Counted from the stretch's first letter, positions 1-12,710 are shown. The stretch is DNA of 61,605 nt from JADGHX01 sp035760965 (GCA_035760965.1 DASTRY010000006.1:1-61605); one strand, 5' to 3'. A program made the numbers and translations. Notes: a model not told the origin generated them from the sequence alone.

Positions 1-1
1 C

Positions 2-214
2 CCGCACGCTTTCGGTGAGCGTGCGGTGTTGAAGCTGATGTATGCGGCGCTGATCCGTGCGAGCCAGAGCTGGCGCCGGGTCGTCATCAGTGAGTTCGAG
101 TTGAAACAGCTCGAGGAGATCGAGCGCGAGCTCGATCAGGAGTTCAAACAGCGCACGGCATCAGCCGTGTCAGTCGCATCCCGTCAGAGATTTTCCAGCA
201 AAGAGAAGACTTGA
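2..214 (+). CDS. IS256/mutator-type transposase, C-terminal end (cut by window edge)
   Basis: The frame is open from the left edge and ends at TGA 212-214, leaving about 70 residues. The segment beginning GERAVLKLMYAALIRASQSW resembles the extreme C-terminus of mutator/IS256 transposases, where an LK-x-hydrophobic-A helix precedes a basic Trp-containing stretch and a charged tail. The DDE catalytic domain would lie to the left and cannot be checked. The stop codon falls inside the sequence gaagacttgacccc (206-219), which could be the right terminal inverted repeat, but the left end is not in view. Family assignment is from memory of the C-terminal pattern only. Confidence 0.5.
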   Translation, partial: PHAFGERAVLKLMYAALIRASQSWRRVVISEFELKQLEEIERELDQEFKQRTASAVSVASRQRFSSKEKT

Positions 215-487
215 CCCCCTGATGACTTCGACGACGTTGGCCGACGGGCGCATCGGATACATCGCGTTTGTCTCGCGCAAGCGGTTCTAAGGGATCCCGC
301 GAATGCCACGTGAAGGTGAACTTGTGACGACAGCCTTTCCGTTCCAGGCATACGGGGAAGGCGTACTAAGTACCGACACGGCCGGCATACCCTAGCAGTG
401 CAGCCCATCGAGCTACAGAACTGCTTACGTGAACGTGTGATGGCCCCGCGGCATCATCAGGCTTGACGCCGCAGTCAATCGCTAAAG
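215..487. other. Intergenic region between IS end and tRNA-Cys; no gene seen
   Basis: No open frame here has a convincing start, ribosome site or recognisable product. It is the strip between a mobile-element end and the 3' end of a tRNA gene, a common place for integration scars. I found no direct repeat of the tRNA 3' end in it and no T-tract terminator. A tRNA-Leu gene, which follows tRNA-Cys in enteric bacteria, is not present. Confidence 0.5.
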
Positions 488-561
488 TGGAGGCTAGGGT
501 CGGAATCGAACCGGCGTAGACGGCTTTGCAGGCCGCTGCATGACCACTCTGCCACCTAGCC
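488..561 (-). tRNA. tRNA-Cys (GCA)
   Basis: On the minus strand the sequence starts GGCTAGGTGGC and closes with GCCTAGCC-type acceptor pairing, a T-arm containing GGTTCGATTCC, and the anticodon loop CTGCAAA with anticodon GCA. The discriminator is U and CCA is encoded (488-490); U73 is the expected identity element for tRNA-Cys. It lies 71 bases downstream of tRNA-Gly on the same strand, as in the pgsA-glyW-cysT arrangement known from gammaproteobacteria, and is probably co-transcribed with it. Confidence 0.95.
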
Positions 562-592
562 GGGGGCGTGTACCCGCGCGGCCCCAGACGAA

Positions 593-623
593 GAAGCCTC
601 ACGCACCCGGTGCACGAGGCTTC
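593..623 (-). repeat. Hairpin in the tRNA-Gly/tRNA-Cys spacer
   Basis: GAAGCCTC (593-600) and GAGGCTTC (616-623) form a perfect 8-bp stem; after a two-base mismatch, three more pairs can form further in. On the minus strand the stem is followed by a weak pyrimidine run (TTCGTCTGG). It could be a processing signal between the two tRNAs or a partial terminator. There is no strong U-tract, so full termination before tRNA-Cys is unlikely. Confidence 0.4.
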
Positions 624-632
624 GAACGAAAC

Positions 633-708
<76 letters not shown>

Positions 709-726
709 GTCGCAGGCAGGGGCGGA

Positions 727-754
727 ATTGTAGGTGGCAGCCCCCCAAAGTCAA
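727..754 (-). promoter_or_regulatory. Promoter of the tRNA-Gly/tRNA-Cys unit
   Basis: On the minus strand TTGACT (754-749) and TACAAT (732-727) are separated by 16 bases, each one mismatch from the sigma-70 consensus, with an A/T-rich stretch (GGAATTTTTATCC) just upstream like an UP element. Transcription would begin near 720, about a dozen bases before tRNA-Gly. This is the best -35/-10 pair in the window. Confidence 0.75.
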
Positions 755-802
755 GGCGCCGGAGCCCTCTCACAGGATAAAAATTCCTGACGACTCGATA
801 AC

Positions 803-1405
803 TTACCGGCGCGCCAGCTCGGGCCAGGCGGCGCGCAGGTAGCTGAACATCGAGATCAGGGTGAGCGCCGCCGCCGCCACCGTGAGCACGGCGCCGAGCG
901 CGAACGTCGGCAGGCCGAACAGCGGCCAGCGGTACAGCATCAGCGCCAACCCGATGATCTGCAGGATCGTCTTGTACTTGCCGAGCAGCGAGACGGCCAC
1001 CTTGCCCCGCTGCCCGAGCTCCGCCATCCATTCGCGCAGCGCCGAGATGGCGATCTCGCGCCCGATGATGACGATGGCCGTGAGCGCGAGCACCCGCCGC
1101 ATTTGCTCGGCGGACAGGCTGAACATCGGCGGCACTTCGGGCGGCATGTCCTTGCTCAGCAGCAGCACGAGCGCCACGGCCACGATGAGCTTGTCCGCCA
1201 CCGGGTCGAGAAACGCGCCGAGGCGCGAGGTCTGATTCAGGCGGCGCGCCAGGTAGCCATCGAGCGAATCCGTGATGCCGGCGGCGGCGAACAGCAGCCC
1301 GGCGGCCGGATCAGCCCAGCGATACGGCGCGTAGAACAACACCACGATGAGCGGGATCGCCGCGATGCGAATCCACGTCAGAGTGTTCGGAATGGTCCAG
1401 AGCAA
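803..1405 (-). CDS. pgsA: CDP-diacylglycerol-glycerol-3-phosphate 3-phosphatidyltransferase
   Basis: This 200-residue inner-membrane enzyme makes phosphatidylglycerophosphate, the committed step to phosphatidylglycerol and cardiolipin. The CDP-alcohol phosphotransferase signature D-G-x2-A-R-x8-G-x3-D-x3-D is complete at about residues 49-71, with the three metal-binding aspartates intact. Several hydrophobic segments (about 8-25, 33-45, 74-84, 106-122, 140-157 and 163-190) fit the usual six-helix topology. It starts eight bases after uvrC, and the uvrC-pgsA-tRNA order is widely conserved in gammaproteobacteria. Length is normal. Confidence 0.96.
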   Translation of the reverse strand: MLWTIPNTLTWIRIAAIPLIVVLFYAPYRWADPAAGLLFAAAGITDSLDGYLARRLNQTSRLGAFLDPVADKLIVAVALVLLLSKDMPPEVPPMFSLSAEQMRRVLALTAIVIIGREIAISALREWMAELGQRGKVAVSLLGKYKTILQIIGLALMLYRWPLFGLPTFALGAVLTVAAAALTLISMFSYLRAAWPELARR

Positions 1406-1413
1406 CGGAAACC

Positions 1414-3261
1414 CTAAGCGCCGGGATGGAGGTGATCATAAATGTTCCGCGCGAGCGATGCGCCGATCCCCGCGACTTTCTCGATGTCGGCCACGCCGGC
1501 CTTCATCACCTCCTGCAATCCCCCGAAATGCTTCAGCAGCGCGCGCCGCTTCGCCGGGCCGAGCCCGGGCACGGTCTCCAGCACGGACTCGTTGTACCGC
1601 CGGGCGCGCTTCCGGCGATGCCCCGTGATCGCAAATCGATGCGCCTCGTCGCGGATGCGCTGGACCAGCCGTGAGGCCGGCGAATGGGCCTCCGGAATGC
1701 GCGGCGCGGCGGCCCCGTAGATGAAGAGCCGCTCCTGCCCCGGCCTGCGATCCGGCCCCTTCGCCACGCCGACGAGCGTGATGTCGTCGTCGAAGCCGAG
1801 CTCGACCAGCACGTCGTGAACCTGCGCGATCTGTCCAAGGCCGCCGTCGATCAGCAGCAGATCGGGTGCCGGGATCTCGCCGTCGCGAATGCGCGTGTAG
1901 CGGCGCGTGAGCGCCTGGCGCAGCGCCCCGTAGTCGTCACCCGGCGTGACGCCGGTGATGTTGAAGCGACGGTATTCCTTCTTGAGCGGCCCCTCGGGAC
2001 CGAACACCACACAGGACGCGACGGTCCCCTCCCCGCCCGTGTGGCTGATATCGAAGCACTCGATGCGCTGGGGAATCTCGGGTAGCTCCAGCTCCGCCGC
2101 GAGGCTCGCGAGCTGCTCCTCGACGCCCTGGCGTTGCATGAGCCGCATGCGCAGCCCCTGCGTCGCGTTCTCGGCCGTGAGCTCGATCCACCGCGCGGGA
2201 AGGCCGCGCGCGGGGCGCCGCACCTCCACCTTGTGATGCGCACGCTCGGACAGCACCTGCGCGATCGACTCCGCCTCCGCCTCGTCGAGCGGGCAGTTCA
2301 CCAGCACTTCCGGCGGCGGCTCCTGCGTCGAGTAGTACTGCATTACGAACGAGACGAGCGCTTCGTTGGGCTCAGCGAGCGCTGCGCGCGGGAAGTAGCT
2401 CGTCGTTCCGAGATTGCGGCCACCGCGCACGAGCATCGCGCTGATCGCGTACTCGCCCGGCTCGCCGATGATCGCGAACACGTCGACGTCGCGCTCGCCC
2501 TCGGCCGTGACGATCTGCTGCGACTGGATGCGCTTCAGCGCCGCGAGCTGATCGCGGATCTCCGCCGCCCGCTCGAAATTCAGCTGCGCCGCCGCCTGCT
2601 CCATGCGCGCTTGCAGCTCGGCGTTCACTTCGCTGCTACGGCCCTCGAGCACCTTCACCGCGGAGGCCATGTCCTGCGCATAGGCTTCGCGCGTGATGAG
2701 GCCGACGCACGGCGCGGAGCAGCGGCCGATCTGGTGCTGCAGGCACGGCCGGCTGCGATTCGCAAAGAACGTGTCGCGGCAGTTGCGGATGTGAAAGAGC
2801 TTCTGCAGCTGCTGCAGCGTCTCCTTCACCGCGCCCGCGTTCGGAAACGGCCCGAAGAAGCGCCCGGGCTCGTTGCGCGCGCCGCGATAGAACACGAGAC
2901 GTGGGAACTCGTGATCTTCCCGCAGGTGGATGTACGGGAAGCTCTTGTCGTCGCGCAGGACGACGTTGAAGCGCGGCCGATGCTGCTTGATGAGGTTGTA
3001 TTCGAGCAGCAGCGCCTCGGTCTCGGAGTTCGTGACCGTCACTTCGATGTTCGCGATCTGCTGGACGAGCGCGTGCACCTTCGGCTCGACCTTGCTCGGG
3101 CTGAAGTAGGAGCGGACGCGGTCCTTCAGGCTGCGTGCCTTGCCCACGTACAGGAGCTCGCCTTCGGCGCCGTACATCCGGTAGACGCCCGGCCGGCGCG
3201 GCAAAGCGGCGACGAGACTCTTCAGGCCTTCAGGGCCGGCCCAGCCCGGCTCGCTGTTCAT
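1414..3261 (-). CDS. uvrC: Excinuclease ABC subunit C
   Basis: UvrC is the dual-incision nuclease of nucleotide excision repair, acting with UvrB on damaged DNA. The 615-residue protein has the N-terminal GIY-YIG nuclease domain (GVYRMYGAEGELLYVGKARS, about 25-45), a UVR domain near 200-235 that contacts UvrB, a central RNase H-like endonuclease domain (ECFDISH near 400, IDGGLGQ near 475), and C-terminal helix-hairpin-helix repeats (VPGLGPAKRRALL, VAGIGASLA). Length is typical. It lies between a uracil-DNA glycosylase gene and pgsA on the same strand, so DNA repair genes are grouped here. Confidence 0.98.
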   Translation of the reverse strand: MNSEPGWAGPEGLKSLVAALPRRPGVYRMYGAEGELLYVGKARSLKDRVRSYFSPSKVEPKVHALVQQIANIEVTVTNSETEALLLEYNLIKQHRPRFNVVLRDDKSFPYIHLREDHEFPRLVFYRGARNEPGRFFGPFPNAGAVKETLQQLQKLFHIRNCRDTFFANRSRPCLQHQIGRCSAPCVGLITREAYAQDMASAVKVLEGRSSEVNAELQARMEQAAAQLNFERAAEIRDQLAALKRIQSQQIVTAEGERDVDVFAIIGEPGEYAISAMLVRGGRNLGTTSYFPRAALAEPNEALVSFVMQYYSTQEPPPEVLVNCPLDEAEAESIAQVLSERAHHKVEVRRPARGLPARWIELTAENATQGLRMRLMQRQGVEEQLASLAAELELPEIPQRIECFDISHTGGEGTVASCVVFGPEGPLKKEYRRFNITGVTPGDDYGALRQALTRRYTRIRDGEIPAPDLLLIDGGLGQIAQVHDVLVELGFDDDITLVGVAKGPDRRPGQERLFIYGAAAPRIPEAHSPASRLVQRIRDEAHRFAITGHRRKRARRYNESVLETVPGLGPAKRRALLKHFGGLQEVMKAGVADIEKVAGIGASLARNIYDHLHPGA

Positions 3262-3276
3262 AGAACGAAATGCGGT

Positions 3277-4038
3277 CTAGAGATCGGCCAGCTCGCAGGC
3301 CCGTTTCAGCACGGCCTTGAACATCTCCGCGGTGAGCCGGCGAGTCTGGGTGTTGTAGCGGCTGCAATGATACGAGTCGATGAGGTGACGCGTCTCGTTG
3401 CGGACATCGAGGACATGCTCGGCCGCATGGGCGAAGACGAACTGCGAGCGCTTCAGCTCGAGCGCCGTCAGCAACGCGTCGTGGGCGATGCGCCCGAGCG
3501 CGACGTACACGCGCGCGCTCTTCAGGCGCGCGAGCTCCGCTCGCAGGAAGTCGTTGCAGCGGCGGATTTCGTCGGGAAGCGGCTTGTTCTCGGGCGGCAC
3601 GCACTTCACGGAATTGACGATGCGCGTGTTGACGAGTTTCAGCGGATCGTCGGCGGACTCCGAAGTGGGCCGGGTGGCGAGCCCGAGCTCGTGCAGGGTC
3701 TCGTACAGGAGCACACCCGCGTAGTCCCCGGTGAATGGCCGCCCGGTGCGGTTCGCCCCGTGCAGCCCGGGGGCGAGCCCCACCAGCACGATGCGAGGCG
3801 CCGCCACCCCGAAGGACGGTACGGGCCTGCACCAGTACGTCGGGTACTTCTCGTGGACCTCAGCGAGGAAGGCCGCGAGCCGGGGGCAGCGGGTGCAATT
3901 GGGATCGTACGTCGCGTCGGCCACGAGGCCCGACAGCGAAGGCCGCTTCGCCTGCGCGACCGCCCCTCTAGCCAACGAGGCCTCCGCGCTGGGCCGGGCC
4001 CGCACGACCGGCGTCGGACGAGACAAGGGCCACTGCAC
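3277..4038 (-). CDS. Family 5 (UDGb-type) uracil-DNA glycosylase
   Basis: This enzyme removes uracil and related deaminated bases from DNA. Cysteines C48, C51, C146 and C161 have the spacing of the 4Fe-4S cluster in family 4/5 glycosylases. The active-site loop GLAPGLHGANRTGRPFTGD (about 87-105) lacks the usual catalytic Asp/Glu/Asn of family 1, as family 5 does. The second motif, SYHCSRYNTQT (222-232), is the UDGb version of the HPS loop, with Cys where many members have Pro. The first 35 or so residues are low complexity, so a start further downstream is possible. The uvrC start follows 15 bases after its stop. Confidence 0.88.
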   Translation of the reverse strand: MQWPLSRPTPVVRARPSAEASLARGAVAQAKRPSLSGLVADATYDPNCTRCPRLAAFLAEVHEKYPTYWCRPVPSFGVAAPRIVLVGLAPGLHGANRTGRPFTGDYAGVLLYETLHELGLATRPTSESADDPLKLVNTRIVNSVKCVPPENKPLPDEIRRCNDFLRAELARLKSARVYVALGRIAHDALLTALELKRSQFVFAHAAEHVLDVRNETRHLIDSYHCSRYNTQTRRLTAEMFKAVLKRACELADL

Positions 4039-4088
4039 CGAGGCGCGCTCGCCCCCCGTGCGCCCACCGTCTCACGACGCGCGCCGCG

Positions 4089-7019
<2,931 letters not shown>

Positions 7020-7128
7020 AACGGCGGGCTCTTCGAAGTGACGATGACCTGAGAGCGCGGCAGGATAGCGGCGCGGTACCCGAGCGGCAAGCTGCAGCGC
7101 TCGCCGGCGTCCATCAAGAGTGTTTTTC

Positions 7129-7167
7129 CGCCAAGCACTTGCGAGCGTTCCGGACGCTCATTTGGCG
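7129..7167. repeat. Nested inverted repeat upstream of malate synthase
   Basis: CGCCAA (7129-7134) pairs with TTGGCG (7162-7167), and inside them GAGCGT (7143-7148) pairs with ACGCTC (7154-7159). It lies about 110 bases upstream of the aceB start, in the otherwise featureless stretch 7020-7313 between the DAHP synthase stop and aceB. It could be a protein-binding site for aceB control or a hairpin ending the upstream gene. There is no U-tract on the minus strand. Confidence 0.3.
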
Positions 7168-7313
7168 AGTTTTGCGACCATTTTTCGAGCCGCGTGCCGT
7201 CCCGTGGGCCGGTTCGGCCGGCGCTCATCCGGGCGGCTGGCGGACGTCAAATCCCAACTGCAACGACAGCGCGACTGCGCTCCGAGCCGGCGGCGGTTGC
7301 CGGCCGCTAGCCG

Positions 7314-8681
<1,368 letters not shown>

Positions 8682-8699
8682 ATGGGCGCGGATGCTACC

Positions 8700-10055
8700 T
8701 CACCGCCCCGGCAAAGCCAGTGAAATCCGTGCTCCTCCAAGCTCCGAGCGTTCGATTTTCAGGCTGCCGCCATAGAGCTCCACCGTGTCCCGCACCATGG
8801 CGAGGCCGAGGCCATGCCCTGGCACCTGCTCGTCGGCCCGTACGCCGCGTTCCAACACGCGCGACGTGTCGTCCTCGGCGATGCCCGGTCCATCGTCATC
8901 CACCACGATTCGCAGTCGCTCCCGCGGTGGCGCGCTCGGGTCCGGCGCGACGGCGATATGGACCCGCTCCTTACACCACTTGGACGCATTGTCGAGCAGG
9001 TTTCCGAGCAGCTCGATGAGATCGTCCCGATCGCCGACGAACTGCGAGCCGGGTTTCACGTCGACGGAAAGCACCATGTCTTTGCGGTTGCCGTACACCT
9101 TGAGCATGGCGAGTCGCAGCTCATCGACGATGGGCGCCACGTCGAGCGGCGCCTGCCCAAGCAGCGCGCCGCCGGATGCCGCGCGTTGCAGCTGACGATC
9201 GACGATGGCGGACATCCGATCGATTTCGCGCACGAGCACTTGAGCGTTCTCGGACGACACATCCGGCAAAGTGCTTCGCATCACCGCAAGCGGCGTCTTC
9301 AGGCTGTGCGCAAGGTTGCCGAGCGTGTTTCGATACCGCGTCATGCGATTGCGCTCGCCGATCAGCAGCGTGTTGAGGTTCGACGCAACGCCGCTCAGCT
9401 CGCGCGGATAGCCGCCGCCGAGCGTTTGCAGTGAGCCCTCCTCCACCGCGTGGATCTCGCGCTCGAGCCGGCGCACCGGCGCCAGCACCCATCGCAGCAA
9501 GACGCCCAAGGTCGCGAGCAGCAAGATGGCCAACCCCACGAACCAGCCGAAGAGCTGCCGCCGAAAGCTCCAGAGCTGCTCCTGATATGGCGTGAGGCTC
9601 GCCGCGACGCTGATCGTCAGGTTGTGCCGAATGCGCGCCTCGTCCTCGAACGTGATGCCGCGGCTCGCGATCGCGAGGTCCTCGCCATGCACACGCGTGT
9701 ACTCGAACGACCTCGCGCCGGTGTGCAGCAGCGGTCCGAAATCGATGTCGATGCCGGCGTTCGAGGGCGACCGCCAGGTCGGCACCGCGGGATTGGCCGG
9801 ACGAATCTGCGCATAGAGCCCGGAGCGCGGGGTCGCGAGCCGGCTCCCGAGATCGCGCTGCGCAGGCGCGAATACGCCGTTCGGTTGCGGATCGGAGGCG
9901 GCAACGAGCGCCACGATCTGCGCGTCCAGCAGGTCTTCGAGCGAGCGCTGCGAGACATCACGGAAGCTCGCATCGAGCACGAAGATGGTCACGCCGAAGA
10001 AGACGACCAGCGAGACCGAAACGGAGAGCAGGAGGCGCCGGCTGAGGGAGTGCAC
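8700..10055 (-). CDS. phoQ: PhoQ-type sensor histidine kinase
   Basis: It is a membrane sensor with TM1 about 7-28, a periplasmic domain about 29-166, TM2 about 167-190, then HAMP and kinase. The H-box is NLAHSLKTPLAVMRSTL with His250; E. coli PhoQ has nearly the same THSLKTPLAVLQSTL. N-box ELLGNLLDNASKW, G1 VDDDGPGI and G2 GHGLGLAMV follow. In known PhoQ proteins the periplasmic domain senses Mg2+, cationic peptides or acid, but this one is not obviously acidic-patch rich, so the signal is uncertain. It starts ten bases after phoP, in the order PepSY-phoP-phoQ. Confidence 0.88.
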   Translation of the reverse strand: MHSLSRRLLLSVSVSLVVFFGVTIFVLDASFRDVSQRSLEDLLDAQIVALVAASDPQPNGVFAPAQRDLGSRLATPRSGLYAQIRPANPAVPTWRSPSNAGIDIDFGPLLHTGARSFEYTRVHGEDLAIASRGITFEDEARIRHNLTISVAASLTPYQEQLWSFRRQLFGWFVGLAILLLATLGVLLRWVLAPVRRLEREIHAVEEGSLQTLGGGYPRELSGVASNLNTLLIGERNRMTRYRNTLGNLAHSLKTPLAVMRSTLPDVSSENAQVLVREIDRMSAIVDRQLQRAASGGALLGQAPLDVAPIVDELRLAMLKVYGNRKDMVLSVDVKPGSQFVGDRDDLIELLGNLLDNASKWCKERVHIAVAPDPSAPPRERLRIVVDDDGPGIAEDDTSRVLERGVRADEQVPGHGLGLAMVRDTVELYGGSLKIERSELGGARISLALPGR

Positions 10056-10065
10056 GGCTCGCGTG

Positions 10066-10749
10066 TCAGCTCGGGCCGCGCGGGATCGCGAAGCGGTAGC
10101 CGCGGCCGCGCACGGTCTCCAGAGGCTTCAAGGTGTCGTTGGGATCGAGCTTGCGGCGCAGCCGGCCGATGAACACCTCGATGACGTTGCTCGCGCGCTC
10201 GACTTCTTCCTGATACAGGCGCTCGGAGAGCTCTTCCTTGGAGATGACCTCGCCCGCGCGCAGCATGAGGTGCTCGAGCACGCGGAACTCGTGCGTCGTC
10301 AGCTCGACGCGGTGATCGCCGACCATCACCGTCTGCCGGCGCGGATCGAGCACGATGGGACCGCAGATGAGCTCCGGCGTCGACCAGCCGCCCGCTCGTC
10401 GCAGCAGGGCCTGCACGCGCGCGAGCACTTCCTCGAAATGGAAGGGCTTCGAGACGTAGTCGTCGGCGCCGGCCTCGAGCCCCTCGACCTTGTCCTGCCA
10501 GCGATCGCGCGCGGTCAGGATGAGGATGGGATAGCCCTTCTTCTGCGCCCGCAGCCGGCGGATGACATCGAGCCCGGACATCTTGGGCAGACCGAGATCG
10601 ATGATCGCGATGTCGATCGGGTATTCGACACCCGCGAAGAGACCCTCCTCCCCGTCGCCCGCAACGTCGACATTGAATCCGGCCGCGGTGAGCCGCGCCT
10701 TGAGCCCGTCCCTGATGGCTTCTTCATCTTCAACCACGAGAATGCGCAT
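10066..10749 (-). CDS. phoP: PhoP-type OmpR-family response regulator
   Basis: A 227-residue DNA-binding regulator. The receiver domain has acidic pocket VVEDEE (5-10), phosphoacceptor Asp51 in IIDLGLP and Lys101 in the VSKPFHFEEVLARVQALLRR segment, which closely follows E. coli PhoP. The C-terminal winged helix ends in ETVRGRGYRFAIP. The partner kinase is directly downstream. The small PepSY gene just upstream on the same strand suggests that the regulator controls envelope genes including its own operon. Position near purB agrees with the enteric purB-phoP-phoQ neighbourhood, though genes have been rearranged. Confidence 0.9.
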   Translation of the reverse strand: MRILVVEDEEAIRDGLKARLTAAGFNVDVAGDGEEGLFAGVEYPIDIAIIDLGLPKMSGLDVIRRLRAQKKGYPILILTARDRWQDKVEGLEAGADDYVSKPFHFEEVLARVQALLRRAGGWSTPELICGPIVLDPRRQTVMVGDHRVELTTHEFRVLEHLMLRAGEVISKEELSERLYQEEVERASNVIEVFIGRLRRKLDPNDTLKPLETVRGRGYRFAIPRGPS

Positions 10750-10764
10750 CGAGGAATATCCCGG

Positions 10765-11061
10765 CTACAGAATGGCCCCGGTCGCCGCATCGACGCGCAC
10801 CACCTGGGCGTTGCCGGCGTCATCCAGGAGCCGCAACACGTAGATCTTGCGGTCGCCTTCCTGGCGTACGTCGGACCGTACGACCCGTGCCTTGAAGCGG
10901 CGCTCGACCATCGCGATCGCCTGATTGAGCGAGATGCCCCCGCCCGCGAGCACGATGTTGCCGACGACCGTGCGCTCCGGCGGCTCGGCACCGGCCGAAG
11001 CCGTGCCGGCACTCACCGCCAGTGCAGCGAGGATCGCGAGCATGAATCGGGAGCTGGGCAT
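10765..11061 (-). CDS. Secreted PepSY-domain protein
   Basis: This 98-residue protein has a clear signal peptide (MPSSRFMLAILAALAVSAGTASA, cut near 23) and one PepSY domain (about 38-98): ISLNQAIAMVERRFKARVVRSDV, then a strand pair, then VRVDAATGAIL. PepSY modules are thought to modulate periplasmic proteases or sensors. Its position, 15 bases before phoP in the same direction, fits a small periplasmic accessory to the two-component system, a combination common in Xanthomonadales-like bacteria. No enzymatic residues are evident. Confidence 0.85.
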   Translation of the reverse strand: MPSSRFMLAILAALAVSAGTASAGAEPPERTVVGNIVLAGGGISLNQAIAMVERRFKARVVRSDVRQEGDRKIYVLRLLDDAGNAQVVRVDAATGAIL

Positions 11062-11170
11062 ACGCGCGGGGCAAGCCTATCGCAAACGGTTGGCGGCTAA
11101 AACGATGCGGGCAGAGTCGCCTCTGCCCGCGGTTTCACAATCATGACACAAGAGCTGAACGGGGATCGGC

Positions 11171-11773
11171 TCAGCCAACCGGCTGCACATCGACGCGCAC
11201 CCGCACCCGGTCGCCCGGATCGTACGGCAGGACCATCGTCTGGCGGCGGCCGTAGTACTCGTAGGTCACGCGATAGCCGTCGACGCGATCCTCAAAGCTC
11301 TCGACGTTGTGCACCTCACAACGCTGCACGTCATACGGTCGGGACTCGACCACCACCGGGCCGGCGTTCGCATTGCGCTTCTCGCCGACGTCGTGTCCGA
11401 TCGCAGAGCCGATCACCGCACCCGCCACGGTGGCGGCGCGCCGGCCGTCCCCGCGACCGATCTGGTTGCCGAGCGCCGCGCCGATGATGCCGCCGAGAAT
11501 CATGGAGCCCGCCGTCGGACGAGGCCCGCCGGTCTGCACTTCGTCATAGCGCGTCTCGGTCCAGCACTCGCGCTTCGGGTACGAGACGCGCACCTGTCGC
11601 ACGATGGGATCGACATTGACCACGCGGGCGTAATCGTACTGGGGCTCATCGTAGACGACGACCGCGTACGGGGCGTGGTGATGATGCTTGCCGTGCCAAC
11701 TATCCGCCAGCGCGGCTTGCCCGGTCAGGAGCAATCCGGCTGAGACCAGTCCGGTTACTACCTTGCTCGACAT
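11171..11773 (-). CDS. Glycine-zipper 2TM envelope protein
   Basis: This 200-residue protein begins with a signal peptide (MSSKVVTGLVSAGLLLTGQAALA) and a His-rich patch (KHHHH near 30). The centre holds a glycine-zipper hairpin, GSMILGGIIGAALGNQIG and AGAVIGSAIGHDVG (about 104-145), of the rickettsial 17-kDa antigen/2TM family, followed by a domain with YRVTYEYYGRRQTMVLPYDPG typical of this group. Longer in-frame starts exist upstream, but ATG 11773 has the ribosome site GAGGACA and starts the signal peptide. Such proteins sit in the outer membrane or periplasm; their role is mostly unknown. Confidence 0.85.
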   Translation of the reverse strand: MSSKVVTGLVSAGLLLTGQAALADSWHGKHHHHAPYAVVVYDEPQYDYARVVNVDPIVRQVRVSYPKRECWTETRYDEVQTGGPRPTAGSMILGGIIGAALGNQIGRGDGRRAATVAGAVIGSAIGHDVGEKRNANAGPVVVESRPYDVQRCEVHNVESFEDRVDGYRVTYEYYGRRQTMVLPYDPGDRVRVRVDVQPVG

Positions 11774-11790
11774 ATCGTGTCCTCGCTCTC

Positions 11791-11807
11791 CGCCGGTCGT
11801 TCCGGCG
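11791..11807 (-). promoter_or_regulatory. Small inverted repeat in the leader of the glycine-zipper gene
   Basis: CGCCGG (11791-11796) and CCGGCG (11802-11807) form a 6-bp G+C palindrome with a 5-base loop, 18 bases upstream of the start. A -10-like TATATC lies further upstream on the minus strand. It could be a leader hairpin or an operator; short G+C palindromes are frequent by chance in such DNA. Confidence 0.25.
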
Positions 11808-11870
11808 TGGGCGTGGACGATATAGCTCGAAGGATGAATACCGACTGAACCGGAGCCGTTGCGACGCGCG

Positions 11871-12710
11871 TCACACTGCCGGCGCGGCGGCCTTCGACTC
11901 CGTCCAGAGCGCGTCCCACTGTCCGGGCGTGAGCGCATCGAGCGCGAGACCGCGAGCGCGCGCAAGCTGTTCCATGTGTCGAAAGCGAGCTTCGAACTTG
12001 CGATTGGCCGCGCGCAGCGCCTCTTCGGCGTCGACGTGCAGATGGCGTCCGAGATTGACGAGCGTGAACAGGGCATCGCCCAGCTCTTCGACGATTTTCG
12101 CGTGCGGCTCGCTCGCCGCGTCGCCCGTCTTGCGTCGGGCGATCTCCGCGTCGAGCTCCGCGAGCTCCTCGTTCAATTTCTCGCGAACGCCGCTCGCATC
12201 CGGCCAATCGAAACCGGTCCGGGCGGCGCGTTTGCCGAGCTTCGCAGCGCGCATGAGTGCCGGCAGGGCCTGCGGCACATCGCCGAGCACGCTGCTCGCG
12301 GTCGTGCCGCGCCTCGCCGCCGCGGCGGCCCGCTCTCGCGCCTTGTGCTCTTCCCAGTTCGAAGTTTGCGCGGCGCGGTTCTCGAAGACCGTGTCGCCGA
12401 AGACGTGCGGATGCCGGCGAACCAGCTTGTCGTGGATCGCGGCCGCGACGTCATTGAAATCGAACCATCCCTGCTCCTGAGCCATGCGCGCATGAAACAC
12501 GACCTGGAACAGCAGGTCGCCCAGCTCATCGCGCAGATCGTGCGCGTCGTTGCGCGCGATCGCGTCTGCCACCTCGTACGCTTCCTCGATCGTGTACGGC
12601 GCGATCGTCGCGAAGGTCTGCTCGCGGTCCCATGGACAGCCGCGCTGCGGATCGCGCAAGCGCGCCATGAGCTCGAGCAGCTTCGTCAACGCGGGGGTGG
12701 GATCAGCCAT
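11871..12710 (-). CDS. mazG: Nucleoside triphosphate pyrophosphohydrolase MazG
   Basis: It hydrolyses NTPs and dNTPs to monophosphates and pyrophosphate, a house-cleaning and stringent-response-moderating enzyme. The N-terminal repeat has LRDPQRGCPWDREQTFATIAPYTIEEAYEVADAI, with the Mg-binding E-E-x-x-E(D) pattern, then LRDELGDLLFQVVFHARMAQEQGWF. The second repeat carries KLNEELAELDAEIA and EELGDALFTLVNLGRHL. The length of 279 is close to that of E. coli MazG. Its start overlaps the stop of the upstream Nudix gene by eight bases, so they are coupled. Confidence 0.95.
   Translation of the reverse strand: MADPTPALTKLLELMARLRDPQRGCPWDREQTFATIAPYTIEEAYEVADAIARNDAHDLRDELGDLLFQVVFHARMAQEQGWFDFNDVAAAIHDKLVRRHPHVFGDTVFENRAAQTSNWEEHKARERAAAAARRGTTASSVLGDVPQALPALMRAAKLGKRAARTGFDWPDASGVREKLNEELAELDAEIARRKTGDAASEPHAKIVEELGDALFTLVNLGRHLHVDAEEALRAANRKFEARFRHMEQLARARGLALDALTPGQWDALWTESKAAAPAV

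Noticed and set aside
430..487. Terminator after tRNA-Cys
   Set aside because: GCGGC/GCCGC can pair, but only with a 15-base loop and no following T-run.
11062..11110. PhoP box upstream of the PepSY gene
   Set aside because: GTTTTA and GTTTGC occur on the minus strand, but their spacing is 16, not the required 11 bases.
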